64,000 nucleotides of DNA from Branchiostoma floridae (GCF_000003815.2 NC_049980.1:30132768-30196767), one strand, 5' to 3'. Counted from the first letter of the stretch, positions 22,094 to 37,000 are shown. A program made the numbers and translations. The notes: generated from the letters alone by a model not told the origin.

Positions 22094-25000
22094 CTAAAAG
22101 GCAACAACAACCAGGCGTTAACTTTTTTGAATTATCATTTATGCTGTTTCCACCACCTCATAATTAGCAGCTGTAATCTCCAAGCAGATCCTACAATGGC
22201 ATAAGATAGTACCCAACTGGTCAAGGAGTGTAGTCAGCCAAAAGGTGTCCATATGCTCCGGTAGCAAACACACTCCTGAGCAGGCTTCACCCCGTTTGAT
22301 ACTATCTTACGCTACCGTAGGATCTGCTTGGATATTATAGCAGCTGTGTTGAAATGAAGAGCATTTTGCAATACAGTACACTGGTGAGTGGCGCTGAGGT
22401 GGGCATTTACTTTTGGTTTTAAGTTCTGTAAGTCATCTGTGAAAGTTCATCTGTGTTGGGAAGTCATTCTGAATGGGAGTTTATGCAGAAAGAAGGAATC
22501 AATGAGGCCATCTGCACAAGGGCGTTACAACCATCCCTCAACAGAGACGAGGGGCGCGATCTGAATGAATTTTTAGTCTAATTTTTAGGGTGGTGGAAAA
22601 TACAGATACAGTAACTCCGATTCAGAACAACCAATAACACAATCCAGGAAAACGTGGGTTNNNNNNNNNNNNNNNNNNNNNNNNNNNNNNNNNNNNNNNN
22701 NNNNNNNNNNNNNNNNNNNNNNNNNNNNNNNNNNNNNNNNNNNNNNNNNNNNNNNNNNNNAGCAAGCCTTTAGGGGGACCCATATTCGAAATCCCCTTTC
22801 GTTTTCACGACCCCTACCTACCCACCAAATATCATCATCATCCATCGAAGTTTTCTCGAGTTATGCTGTTCATGGACAGCGGGCCAAACAGACGCACAAG
22901 GCGAAAACATAACCTTGGCCATTCTGGCAAAGGTAATTATTGCAGGAGGCCGAAACTGCACATGCACATAGATACAGATGTGTACAGATTACATGCATTT
23001 TCACATTTTCAAACAGTTTCTCTTGTGTACCTGCTAGGGTGGAATGATACCGGGTACTGGAAATATCCGAGTTCAACATAAGCAAATATATGCTGTACAT
23101 AGCAGAAATGATATCGGAAAACATACACTAACATCATAGAATGTCAACGCCAATTGCAAGGTCAAAGTAGAATATGTGAAAGAACAAAAATGAAGAATCT
23201 TTTGTTTCACATAATTTACTTTTGTGCTCAGACATATGTTTAACCTTCCTGACATTTTAGATATCATAATCAACACAACTTTTCTTTTGGCAAATGTTTT
23301 TCTCGCATCAGTTTGGGGGTTGCAAGAGGATGTGATCCGTTAGTCAAATCAATACGGCCTTACTCTACCCCAGCAGCAGTTAGCAAGAGAAACTGGTATT
23401 TCAAAGATATGACATCGATTGGGTTTGCTAAAGGGGTCCGGGACATGTAGAAAGCTAGGATCTTGAATACCTGTTGGTGAAAGAGTTCTTCCTGGCCTAC
23501 CTCAACAAAGGTACCCCCGCTGGTGCTGGAGAAGCCTGAGCTGGCCACGCGGGTCACCGACCTTGTTGCCATCTCCTACAAACACCAGAAAGCTGTTAGT
23601 AATGTATACTTACTTGCACAGACCAAGAAAATAAATCTGCAGTGAGCATGACAAGTCCCAGGCTTAATCTGTAAAAAGCTTAGGCCACACCAATTTAATT
23701 TGTCGGTTCACAGATATAAAAATGCTTTATTGGAAAAACATGAAAACAAAGCCAGAGGACCAGGTGTATGCCTTGGTGCACTCAGTTTTATGAAGAGAAC
23801 ACAGTCATGTTCAAGTTTTCTTCCCTGCCTGTTGCTTTTATGATTTCTGGAATTTATGAATTTTAGCTATATTTTCAGTTTTATTAATTTTGGGAACCAA
23901 GAAATAAAATTGGTATGGCCTTAAGCTTCAGCCATTATTAGGCCTAGCAAAAATGTCGTGTTTCCAGTTTTGCAGGACTGTAACCAGAAACAGTTTTTTC
24001 CCTAGGCCTTTTCATTATCAAACTATACAGCACCACATAAAAAACTGCTATCTATATGCTAGTCCCTGGCTACATACAGCCATCTTGTTAATCGGGGCTT
24101 TGCTCATTTTGACTCCATGTGTAACTTATATTTTTCTTACATTGTTGGAAACAACCAGTACAGAAATACCCCAAGCCAAGCCTATATAGTGTAACCAGCA
24201 ATCTAGAATAAATGAATTTGATTGAGCAAGTCTGTAAGCATTTTATTAAGCAAAGCCACCAGCAACTAAAACCTAGATGGCAATGTATCAATTTGCTACA
24301 TATATCTCTTATGGCTTGTTAAAAACCATAGTAAGATATGTTTTCAAAGCAAAATTAATCAGGCGATGCAGGCCTCCTGACTGTGAGGAATATGTGACTG
24401 AAATTTGGGCCATGTTTCCTTGAAACTGGACTGTATTTCTTTCTGCGCAGTCTCACGCAGGAGCCCCACTGTCATTAGAAAATGAGTCTGGAGACCTGAA
24501 CGTTCTCGAGTTCTCTGTCACCATCAGAGAAACACAAAGCAACAGAAGACAAGAACAAAGCAGAAGGAAAAGGTGTTGTCAGCCATGCATTGATGTCTGC
24601 TGTGCCTCTACACACATTCAGCGGCTAAACTGTAGGAAAAAAATGACCGGTCATTCGCNNNNNNNNNNNNNNNNNNNNNNNNNNNNNNNNNNNNNNNNNN
24701 NNNNNNNNNNNNNNNNNNNNNNNNNNNNNNNNNNNNNNNNNNNNNNNNNNNNNNNNNNNNNNNNNNNNNNNNNNNNNNNNNNNNNNNNNNNNNNNNNNNN
24801 NNNNNNNNNNNNNNNNNNNNNNNNNNNNNNNNNNNNNNNNNNNNNNNNNNNNNNNNNNNNNNNNNNNNNNNNNNNNNNNNNNNNNNNNNNNNNNNNNNNN
24901 NNNNNNNNNNNNNNNNNNNNNNNNNNNNNNNNNNNNNNNNNNNNNNNNNNNNNNNNNNNNNNNNNNNNNNNNNNNNNNNNNNNNNNNNNNNNNNNNNNNN

Positions 25001-28000
25001 NNNNNNNNATGAATGCACTTGATTACATATCGAAAAACATTACTTTTCTCTTGACAGGAAGATCTAAGGACAGATTGCGAGGGGCATATTTCCCGTGTCA
25101 CCCACCAGACAAATTAACCGTGTGTTCACTTTCCTGTTTTGGCACTCATTTGTGAACTAGACGTGGGAGGAACAACTTTTGAACCTGCTTTTCTATCAAT
25201 CATAGTAAACGGTTATTCAAGAAAATTGCTTTCTTTCTCGTCAGAAATACAGAAGAAGCCGCTTAATTGCACACCCAATTTGCCAGCGTTTTTCGTGCAA
25301 TTATCTGGTGTGTGCAATAATACACAGCTACCCATTTGGACCGTATACAGTATACGTTACAGCTTACTCTGCACTGTGACATGTCAATGATTGCTGGTCA
25401 GCCCACAACAGTATTTTGTCTAATGCTGGGACAGTTTTGACTGCCAACACTATTCATACAATGGTAGTAAAGTACACCGTTCTGTGCTACGTATCCAGAA
25501 GGTAGATACGGTCAGGTCAGTGACAGTTGATGATCACCGCACTGCCAAAAGCGTGTTCTTTTGCTCTTTATAACAATTTCATACATGTTGTCGGTATTGC
25601 GCCTTCAACACAAGCAGTTATCGGCTTATTTGTAACACGTATGACCATGTTTAGGAGGCATTTTCAGTCAATTTGTCGAAGAGGTTTTACAAATTTTCGT
25701 GCAATTATCTGGCATTGGTGATAAGTCACTAACAATGGAGTGAATGGCAACCAATTTGGGTTTGGGGTTTCCGTGCAATTGACTGAAGTGTGCGATTATC
25801 CGATGTGCAACTGGCTTCTACTGTACTTCATTTTTTTTTGTCTTGATTGGAGTGTCACTGATCAGAGAGGTATGTGCAATGACATATTAAGTCAGGGCTA
25901 AGCAAACGTAGAACATAAACAGGTGAGAGAAGCGAGGCAAGGAACTGTGTCCCGATTAACTGGCGACCTTGCGACGTCCAGAATACCCACTGCTTGGCTC
26001 ACCGCAGCCTCCAATTTTGGTGACCGAGCGAAATGCGTACTCCTGTGGGGTCGGGACCAAGATATGGTTACAGATTACTTAAATCCAGTCAACAGTAATG
26101 TTGTTTGCATATATCTGCATTAGGGGTGGGTACCGGTACAGGAAATTGAGGTACAGGTACAGTCCAGGTCCAGAAGATAAGGTTTTCTGAACCGGTCCAA
26201 CAAGAAAAATTGGTTTTGTACCGGTACCCACCTGGTACTGCATAAACATACAAGTGATGGCATGTTATGTAAATATCCATGACTAACACACTACATGTGC
26301 AGCTTCTTTGCACCAGCCTGGTTTCCATCCCATTCTAGTTTTTGGTTTCTCCTCTGATCGCTTCTCCTGCTGTATACTAGTATAGTCTGGCAATTGGTAA
26401 TAGACAAGAGAAATGACTGGCATTTGATACTTTGCCTTAAAATATATTTCAGCGATACCTCTGACTGGCTCCGAGTCACACAGTTCTTTTCATGGTATCA
26501 TAAGCATTTGAAAGTTTGATCCCAGATACAATTTTTCCAAGAAATACACGATTCACAAAAGAAAGCAGGACCAAATGTTTCAATGGTGAGGGATGCAAAA
26601 CTACCCTGCTGGAAAGTTGACTGGCTAGAACTTGGATGGATTCCAGGCTCTCTTCACTTCTCCAACCAGGAAAAAACACCCCAGACAAAGATAGAAAATG
26701 GAAATGGCAAAAAATGACAGAATTAAAACATGTCATGAGAATAGAATGATAATATAAATAACAGGAAGAGGAAAGGAACCAATAGGAATTATAGACAAGA
26801 TACCTCGCCGCTGTCGTTCACAAGAAGAGTCTTGGTGTCATCTCCGCTGCCCCAAGAGGCCTGACCACGGAACAACAGGTCAGAGGGAGGGCTGTGAGTG
26901 CCGCCACCTTCAGTTGCCCAGACCTGAGCTTTCCTGTTTTGATCAAAATATTGAAAATGTCTTGAGACTTTACTCAGGTTGTGACAAGAACAATACATTG
27001 TGGACACTAGGCACCACATATATCTCACCTGTACTAGTCATTTGCATTTCAAGCCCACCAAAGGTGTTGTACATATGTATTTAGAATGCAACTGAAAAAG
27101 GCATGGGAACAAACAAATAACCAATACACAAATCAGTGCAGGTGAGGTGCAGGTAAAGATCAGAAATGCCTGTACTGCTAAAAGTTTACCTGCATTTACA
27201 GGTGATATTTCCAGCTAGAGAGTAGCTACAAGGTAAGGGTTTAGGGACTAGGCACAGGTTTGCAACATTCCTAGTACTAACCTACTTACTGTAAAGTATC
27301 AGCTCCAAGAGGACAGAACTTACCGTGACAGACTGACCAGCCTTCAGGACGTATCTGGAGGGGAACTTGTAGGAGATCTCCTCCCCACCTCCTACAGTCC
27401 TCTTCAGCAGCCAGCCACCCATGCTCATGTCCTGGAACAAACAAACAAAAGTCAGAATAGGGATTTCATACTAGTTTTACCCAATAAGCTGGATCAAAGT
27501 TGCATGCAAATTGTGATGTAACGGGTGCCTAAGCATTTCCACAAATTTTAAGAAATTTGGATGGAAAACTGCACAAATCACGGTTCTTGCACATCTCACA
27601 AGATTTGTGTGTTTAACATAGTGAATTGTGCATTTTTCATAAAATTTGTACAATTCTCATAAAATATGTAGAAATGCTTCAAATGCTTAGGCACCCATGT
27701 GCAATGTGAGTGAAATGTCACAGTTGAACAAGGTTGAAATACGAATAGCATCTTATACCCAACGTCAAGCTNNNNNNNNNNNNNNNNNNNNNNNNNNNNN
27801 NNNNNNNNNNNNNNNNNNNNNNNNNNNNNNNNNNNNNNNNNNNNNNNNNNNNNNNNNNNNNNNNNNNNNNNNNNNNNNNNNNNNNNNNNNNNNNNNNNNN
27901 NNNNNNNNNNNNNNNNNNNNNNNNNNNNNNNNNNNNNNNNNNNNNNNNNNNNNNNNNNNNNNNNNNNNNNNNNNNNNNNNNNNNNNNNNNNNNNNNNNNN

Positions 28001-31000
28001 NNNNNNNNNNNNNNNNNNNNNNNNNNNNNNNNNNNNNNNNNNNNNNNNNNNNNNNNNNNNNNNNNNNNNNNNNNNNNNNNNNNNNNNNNNNNNNNNNNNN
28101 NNNNNNNNNNNNNNNNNNNNNNNNNNNNNNNNNNNNNNNNNNNNNNNNNNNNNNNNNNNNNNNNNNNNNNNNNNNNNNNNNNNNNNNNNNCATGAATAGT
28201 AAAATGTGTCATTACCTAAATGACATTTTCATATCTCAAAATAAAGACAGTCAAAAAACAATTAGTAACAAAAGTAGGTCAGTACAGAAAATGCAGGCAT
28301 GTTAATCAGCATACCTTCTCAGCAGAGGTGTTCTGTAGCTTGACAAACTTCCCCTCCAGATCCACCTCGTCGATGGTGATGAAACCTGAGGCCGTGGCGC
28401 TCTGGGTCACCATGGCGCTGGCACTGCCGCTCACGCCCCCCACTGCCACGGCTCCGGAGGACGACGAACCCGACTCTTCGGACTCCATCTCAACACGCTT
28501 CCTCTTACTGGTCCTGCCCCTGCAGTCATGGGATATGGAATGATTAGAAGCAACATCAAATTAGCACCTAAATATTTTCAGGTGTACATTTTAAAATCTA
28601 GATCTCGACTTAGTCCTGTACAAGAACAAGTATGGTCAATTGTTGGTTTACCTTTTACCAAACTGTCACTTGTCATCTTGATACATATACTTTTTACCCC
28701 AAAACTAGAGCATTTATCAAAATGATTTATAATTTTTTCTTGTCAAAATTGTCATCTTTCAGGCAGGATCTATCTATCTTAATTTTATTTGTAGTTTTTT
28801 CAAGTACAAGTACAGACACACTTGACAAGGTCTGTACCTGTACCTAAAAACAAGACACGTGTGTTAGTATGGCTGAGCGGTTACTCCTGATATGACTTTT
28901 TACCTCAATGCACCTTTCCCTTTGTACTTTGAACATAATTGAAATGCTGTTCTTTCAAAATCTGTTTTGTGTAAACAATCCAGTCTCATAGGCCCACACG
29001 TGATCTTTTTCATCAAAAACTGTATCAATTTTTTTTTCATCTTGCAAGTGAAGATCAAACATTGAGCAGTATGCCCTTAAGTAAAACAATACACACCACT
29101 TAAAGGTTATATGGGAGTTTTAAAACATATCGGGCAAGCGCATGTCCAACCTCACTTGCCCAGGCAAGTAAAATTTTTCCATTAGTGAGATTTTCATCTA
29201 CTTGTTACTTTTCACAGTCATGGCATTGTTCAGCACAGAATAATACAGCCATAAATATAAGAATTCCATTGCTGGAATTGAACATACATAGAAAAGTGTT
29301 ATTTAAATTTCAGGCAAATGAAGAGTTGGTTCGGGCAAGTAAATTTTACGTGTGCTTGCCCGATATGACGACTGAATTTTAGAAAACTTGTTAAACCCTG
29401 CAGTCAGAGGGGTGTAGCATTACCTGCCGGAAGCAGAAGATGAGGAGCTGACAGTAGTGGTCTTCCTGGACTCCTGGACCACGCTGCGCGTGCGACCTGT
29501 CGGGGACGGTGTGGGGGTCAGCTTCAGCCTGGACAGGTAAACAAACATCACAACATTTTAGAAAACAAAACAACAAAGTACAAGACATGTATATTAACTA
29601 AAGAATCCCTGCAAACTTGTTCCATTTACAAAACACCTAAAGTGCAATCATACATTGGCTTCAAATTCAATAAAGATGTAGTACATGTACTTAATATTCA
29701 TTTCTTGCACTATTCTTGCAAAACATATGAGGCTTCAGATTTTATTCTTTAACATGTCTTTTAAGCAAAATGTCATGCATTTCATCAGCCTTCAAATAGC
29801 AGAATAAAGAGGTACTTGCACTAGTTAAGGTATGGTTAATTATATCAAAATAGACCAAATAATCTTTTCTTTAATTTCTTACGGATAAATCTTATGCAGC
29901 TTACTCTTCAAATCTTCTATAATGATGATAATAACTCAATGTCAAATTGATGATCTTTTGTTTTGTTAGATGCTGTTATCTAATATCAGTATCTTCTAAG
30001 TTAATTAGTCTGAGAAAGCTTGGGCAACAACCATGCCTGCAATGTCTACATCAGCTGCAAGGTGGCATTTTACTACATTTTCCTATTAGAGTACAAGACA
30101 TAACTAGAGTTCGGCGACCTCATACCTCCATGAAAATTTAGAGCTTTCGTAAATTTCATGCAATTGACTAACACATTAACATAATTTATGCATGGTATTG
30201 TTCATCATTGACTAACGTACACATGTCACAATTATAAAATTCCCATTATTAATCATAAAGGAGTTTTTCAATTTTTACATAAATTATGCAAATAAGTTCC
30301 TCATTACCATATTTGGTATCTGCTTATATTCCACCTATCATAATTAACATGTGTTACATTTATTGAAGTCCAGTTATTGAAAGCAATGGAATTATACAAT
30401 TTCCTAATTAATTATGCAAATTAAGTCCTCATTTGCATAACATGTATATCATTATAAACATCTTTGCCTAAGGTACCCGCATGCCTAATATTTTGCCAAT
30501 CCATCAATCCATTCTGCAGTTATCCTCTTTAGAATGTCTTGACAAAAACGCCCCTGCAGTTCCGAAATTAAATGTTAGGGGGCTGAAACCTGCCCCACTT
30601 TGTCATGACACTGCAAGCTATCTACCAGCCAAATGTCAAGACCATATCACATCCAGGACAAGAGATACATTGAAAAAACTGCCATGATATAATATCCTCA
30701 TTGATTATGCAAATGTACTTCTATTTTGCATAATTAGTATTTAATCTTGTACAACATTGTCTAAGGTACCTACATACCAAAAATCATGAAAATCTGTTGT
30801 TCCCTTCTTGAGTTATCCTCGTCAGAAGTTTTTGACAAAAATGCCCCTGCTATCCCCAAACTAGACGCTAGGGGGCCCAAAGTTACGTCATTTTTTCCTG
30901 ACCACAAGAGCTATCTAATACTTAAAAATCTTGACCATAGCATGTTCAGAACACCGAGATAGCAAAACCGGAAGTTGCGCTGCAGTACCAAGGTCACACA

Positions 31001-34000
31001 CCAGGGGGCCCAAAATTGACCTTGACCTTCGTCTTCCCAACCCCTACCTACATACCAAATGTCATCGTAGTCCATCAAGAGGTTCTCAAGTTATGATGAC
31101 CACAAATATGCGGACACACAGACACACACACAAACACACACACAGACACACTTAAAACTATACCTCCATTTTTTCATGGAGGTAACAATGACATACCAAT
31201 CCTCAAACTGATTTCCTTGCAACATTGATGGCACAGTATTTACCAAAATTATAATTCACAATGGTGTGAGATCATAGAAAAAGCTACTGCAAAATCTTTA
31301 CTGGCAATTTTCCAGTAAAAAGCAATACAAATATCTTGTAATATCATCTGCATATGCAGTTCAATGCTGCTGATGGTGCAAGTATTTCTGATGTCTACTT
31401 ATGCTTAACCTGTTCTGATTTTTTTCGGGCCTGTGAGCAACCGTCAATATTACCTGCACTGCTGCAAATGTGCAGACCAGAGCAAAAGGCCCAAGTAGGT
31501 AAGTTAAGTGCCTAAATGTTACCTGCATGTGCGCAGAAAAGGTGCTTCAAGACCAGACACATAATACTGTAATTCACTTTGTCTTCACGGTACCAAACTT
31601 TCACGGTCTGAGAAAATTTAACTTGTTCTCTTAACTAAATGTTCACTATTGCAGCAAGTGCACATACAAAACGTCTGTGAATCATTTTTTATCAGTAATG
31701 ATAAGTTCACGTTACAGTCGTCACCGTGAAAACCGTGAACATAACAGTACATTGAAAAAATCAGGAATTACAGTAGATGTATCCTACATGTCAACAAGGT
31801 GTTTCGAGCCCAGACACACACCATGTCCTACAAGTTTTCATGTTATTCGGGCCGGTGTGGACAGTGGAGAACAATCGTTGGTGGCCTATGCTCCGACCGG
31901 AGCAAAGGGCCCAAGTAAGTAAGTGTCTAAATGTTGCCCGAGGCACGCAGAAAAGGTGCTTCAAGACCAGACACATAATAGATGTATTCTACATGTCAAC
32001 ATTTTTTGCCACCTCACCTCTGCTCCTCCCCCTCCAGCAGGGTCCTGTAGGCGCTGATCTCCAGGTCCAGCGCGATCTTGATGTCCATGAGCTCCTGATA
32101 GTCCACCATCATCTGGGAGATCTCCTCCCGCAGCTGGCGGATCTCGCGCTCGTACTGCTCTGCGGAGGACCGGCTCTCCTCGCTCATGCGCGCCATCATC
32201 CCCTCCAGCTCCTTACAGCGAGCTTCCAGGGAGGCATTCTAGTTTTTGTCGAAAGAAAAAAGTTTGACAGTTACTAGACTGAAAAGAATAACAGTAGAGT
32301 ATCATAGTCATGATTCCAGCTCCTTACAACGAGCTTCCAGGGAGGCATTCTAGTTTTCATCATAAAAAATAGTTAAACAGTTACTAGACTTCCAGAGATG
32401 CATTCTAGTTTCATCATCAAAGAAAAAAGTTGACAGTTACTGGACTGACAAGAATAACAGTAGAGTAACATACTCATGCGCGCCATGCCTTCCAGCTCGT
32501 TACAGCGAGCTTCCAGGGAGGCATTCTAGTTTTCATCATCAAAAAAACAGTTTAACAGTTACTAGACTGACAAGAATAACAGTAGAGTATCATAGAAATA
32601 AAAAATCTCAGAGAAAGTTGCTCGCAACTATCAGCACTAAATAAGGGTAGATAGATGTACACAGCAACAGTACAAAACTGTTTTTATAGCTGGCCCAATC
32701 CAAAAGAAAAAAACACATTTAAAACATTTGAGGACTTGATCCTCTGAACCTGAACTGGACCTTAGTTTCTTGAACTGGTGCCCATCTCTAGTACATATCA
32801 ACAGTAGAAGAATGAGAGTTTGTGTTTCCTACCTGTCCCTGGAGGCCGCTGACCTGGGACATGAGGCTGTCGATGCGAGCGCGACTTTCCCTCATTTCCT
32901 CGCGGGCCACGGACAGGGCGTTGCTGCCTCGCTCCGAATCTGTCTTCATGGACGTTATCTGTTGTGAAACAAACAAGGGAGCTCAAGATCATAAAATCAA
33001 AGACACTGGAGTACCATATTGGTAGTAAGTGGGAGACAACTTAATACAGAAAACATTACACTTGTTGTAAACAGATAAATACCAATTTTTTTTGGATGTA
33101 AATATCTCATTTGGCTTCAGTTTTGGGAATGGTCGACTTTAACAATAACAAGCTCTTTAGCATTGATGTACTTTACATGCATAAAAGCCGTGTTAATCGT
33201 CATAAAGACTGCTTCTTTGCAAATCTTTACAACCCTACTATTGAAGAGTCAAATGGTATGACTTCTACAACTTGCAGCTGTCCTCCCAGGGCTCGAAATA
33301 CCACCTGCATATGCAAGTTAGTGCAGATAAAATAGGAGCTGTTATTTCTGGTGTCTACCTGCTCATAACCTGCACTGGTGGTGTATATCCCTGTATCTAT
33401 GATGCAGATTTCAGTACAATCAATACTTAAATTCTGAGAGGTGCGGGTAAAAAACTTGTCTGGTACAGATAATTTCCGATGTTACCTCCACCTGTGCAGG
33501 TATGCGGAAAAAATATTTTGAGCCCTGCCTACCTTCTGAGTATACATGGTCTCCAGTTCCTCCCTCATGGACCTGGCCTCCAGCTCGTGCTGTTCCCTCA
33601 TCTCACGCAGGGCCTCCTGCAGACGGCTCTCGAACGCAGCCTCTCCCGCGTCCACCTCCGTGATGCTGACTTCCTTCCTGGTGCGGGACTCTGTCAGCTC
33701 CTGTTTGGGGGAAAAACAAAATGAATTTCTAGTTCTTGAGCCACATGAAGCGCAGTGTGAAGACTTGCAGATTGCTGTCTACCCTGTGTTAGAGATCCCA
33801 GCAGCAAGTATGATCAAGTACTGGATACGACTACTACTATTTCTACTACTTATACTACTACTACTTACCTAATCTACTACTACTTCATATTAAAAAATAA
33901 GGAAAGGTTTTCAGTTCTGTTGACCACTTGATACTTTCATCCTAAAAAATCCAAAGGATCAACTGTAGCACTCTGTCATTGAGCACATTTCACACTTTAA

Positions 34001-37000
34001 ATCACTTCTTCCAATTTCCTAGGAAGCGACTGCCCTTGGCTAACAGAATGTGGCTTTTGTTCTGGAGACCACGCTAACCTTTGGTCAAAGACTTTTATGA
34101 GAAGACACCTATCCCCTCAGGATGGGTAAAATTGGGGCCAGTCTAGCCACAGGTTTTATACATAACCAATTAAAGGGTTATGTACACAATCTTTGAGTTC
34201 AAAAACATTACCATAAATAGACTTTAGAAGAGATTCATCTTGAACATAATATGGCCACAAATACTTTTCTTTTCACGAGCTCCATAATCAATTTTTTAGT
34301 CACTCTGGAAACATGTGGCAGACATTAACATGTTTGTTATGAAATGCCTTTGTCTATAAAAAAATCCAGTAACAGTCCTGAAGCACATCCTGAAGTATAT
34401 CAATTTCAATGAAAACCTATTTCATACCCCAACTTATCCTTAGTTTCTGCAAACTGCTCAGAGTTAAATTCCATCTTCTTCAGATGTTGAAAACTTGTGA
34501 AGCAAAGAAAGATCGACAAGACTTCGCAGACAGCCATCACTCTGACAGGCTCAACCATTTTCCCCATGCTTTCTGTACAGTAGAAGCCAGTTAATTGCAC
34601 AATGGATTACTGTACACCTCTGTTAATTGCACAGGATCCCCAAATTCCAAACTGGTGCAGTCCAGCTGGATAACTTGCATTGTTGCACCATAATAAAATG
34701 AGTGTGCAATATAACAGCTTCTACTGTAGTACATAATCTGCCAGTTCACTCTAGTGATGTCCCTAACTTCCAAAAGTAATCTATGTACCTTATTGTATAC
34801 TAGAGGTTGATTGGCCTTTAAACCAAAATTCCGTCTTACCTGTTCGTTCTAGTGATCCTCCAAACTTCCAAAAGTAATCCCTTATTCTATACTATAGGTT
34901 GATTAGTCTTTAGACCATAACTCCCTTTCTCACCTGTTCGTACACCTGCTTGTTGAACTCGACCTCCTCCCTCAGGGTCTGCACCTTGTTCTCCAGGTCC
35001 ACCCTCAGTTACTATATATATACAATTCTATAGGACAAGAACTCCCTGTCTCACCTGTTCGTACACCTGCTTGTTGAACTCAACCTCCTCCCTCAGGGTC
35101 TGCACCTTGTTCTCCAGGAAGTAGTACATAATCTCCCAGTTCATTCTAGTAATCCTCTAAACTTCCAAAAGTAGTCTATGTATCTTATTCTATACTAGAG
35201 ATTGATTTGTCTGCCCGTCTCACCTGTTCGTACACCTGCTTGTTGAACTCGACCTCCTCCCTCAGGGTCTGCACCTTGTTCTCCAGGTCCACCCGCAGCA
35301 GTGTCTCCTCCTCCAGCTGTTTCCGCGCGGTCGCCAGCTGCTTCTCCAGGTTGGCGAACTCCAGTCGGAGCGCAGCCAGCTCGCCCTCGGCGCGCTGCTT
35401 GTCTGCGATGGCATTCTGCAGACGGCCCTCCTTCTCGTTGAGAGCGCTCTCCGCCTGGTGGCGCTTCTTCTCCGCGGTGGCAAGGGCACCCTCACTCTTC
35501 GCAAGCCTGGACAGGCAGAAAACAACAGGAATATCAACCAAACATTCTTTCTTTATTTGCACATAACAACATGGATTAAAACAAATTTATATACATAATT
35601 GAAGTACATGCAGGGGGTGGGCAGAAGCCTATGTAGCTTTTCTTGGGCCTCCCTCAGATGAACTGTTTGTGTGTATAATGACAGCCACAGACAACATTGT
35701 ACAACAAAAACTCTGTGAGTTCGTATACACTTGTAACAAAAGCACTACATGTAATAGTACTTAGCCTTTAGTATCCCATGCAACACACAATCGAATTGCT
35801 GCATTTAGCCCATATGGGCAGGAACAGGCAAATAAAGATCATCATTATGATGCTTCTTACTGTAAATCCATCTAGGCAAGTAAGCAGGGGCTATACAGTA
35901 CAGGAGGTTCTTGCTTGTGTTTTAAGTTAGCAGCGGGCATACCGAGAGCATTTACTGGACATATGTTAATGATATGACGAGGTCAATATTGCTAACAGTA
36001 ACATAAAACCATTTTGACCATTTATAGACTTGAAGTTGAAGAAATTTGCTGCTGCTAATCATATAATTTGATAATGCCACACCACTTGCATTTATGACTT
36101 ATTATTCTCTTAGTCAAGAAAAAAAAGGTGTTAACAACTTTGCTTTGAAACCATGCCCCAGCAAATTAACATGGCAGGACAACCAACCATTAAGCACTTA
36201 TCCTAACAGACAACTTACTTGGCTCTTTTCCCTCTTTCTAATGTTGGAGACTGCTGGCCATTTCCATTATGATATTGCCTAGTCTCATAATTCCTAGTGC
36301 TGCTACCTGGACTTACTGGCATGGTGGTACTTTTGATGCTATCTAACTGTACACACAACCTCTCAGAGAGTTACTGATATCATATGACTGCTGATTCTAC
36401 CTCCTGACAGTTGATTGGCATGGTCTGTGTGGATTGTGACCCTCTGGCTACCCCTATATCTTGCCAGGGCACATAAAACAAAGGCAGCCATGCATGTTCT
36501 GAGTTTGAACAAAAGACAAAGCAGGTTGTTCTACAGATTTGAAAAAATAATCACCCTAGGGATAACAGACACTTTTTATTCATTGGCCACAATGAATATA
36601 ATGACAGGTTCTATAATCACGTCAGTGGGGTAAACAGCTATCTCATTTCCAACAACTTATGTAGACTGACATTGTATCAATAATGCCAGACTTCACTCTT
36701 CTTCTATATATAACACTAGCACATCCAAAGCAATGATTGGCCAATGATGTGATGGGGTATCATGTTTGCTCTTCCCGTATAAATGTAGTTAAACGTTCAT
36801 TAAGTCCAAATAAGGTTGCATCATTGTAAACTACAACTATTTGTTGAATCATCTCAAATGACAGATGTCATTACAGCTACTTAGCTCGAAAGATAGAAAA
36901 TTATACACACGTTTTTTTTTTCACATTCGTAAAGGACATTCGTAAAGGTATGTTTGGCAGACAACAGACGAAACCAGAAATGCATATAATCTACAGTTTC

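Noticed and set aside
24608-25155. Long reading frames on both strands through N runs (also at 27697-28305 and 49751-50577)
   Set aside because: They are open only because N cannot make a stop codon.
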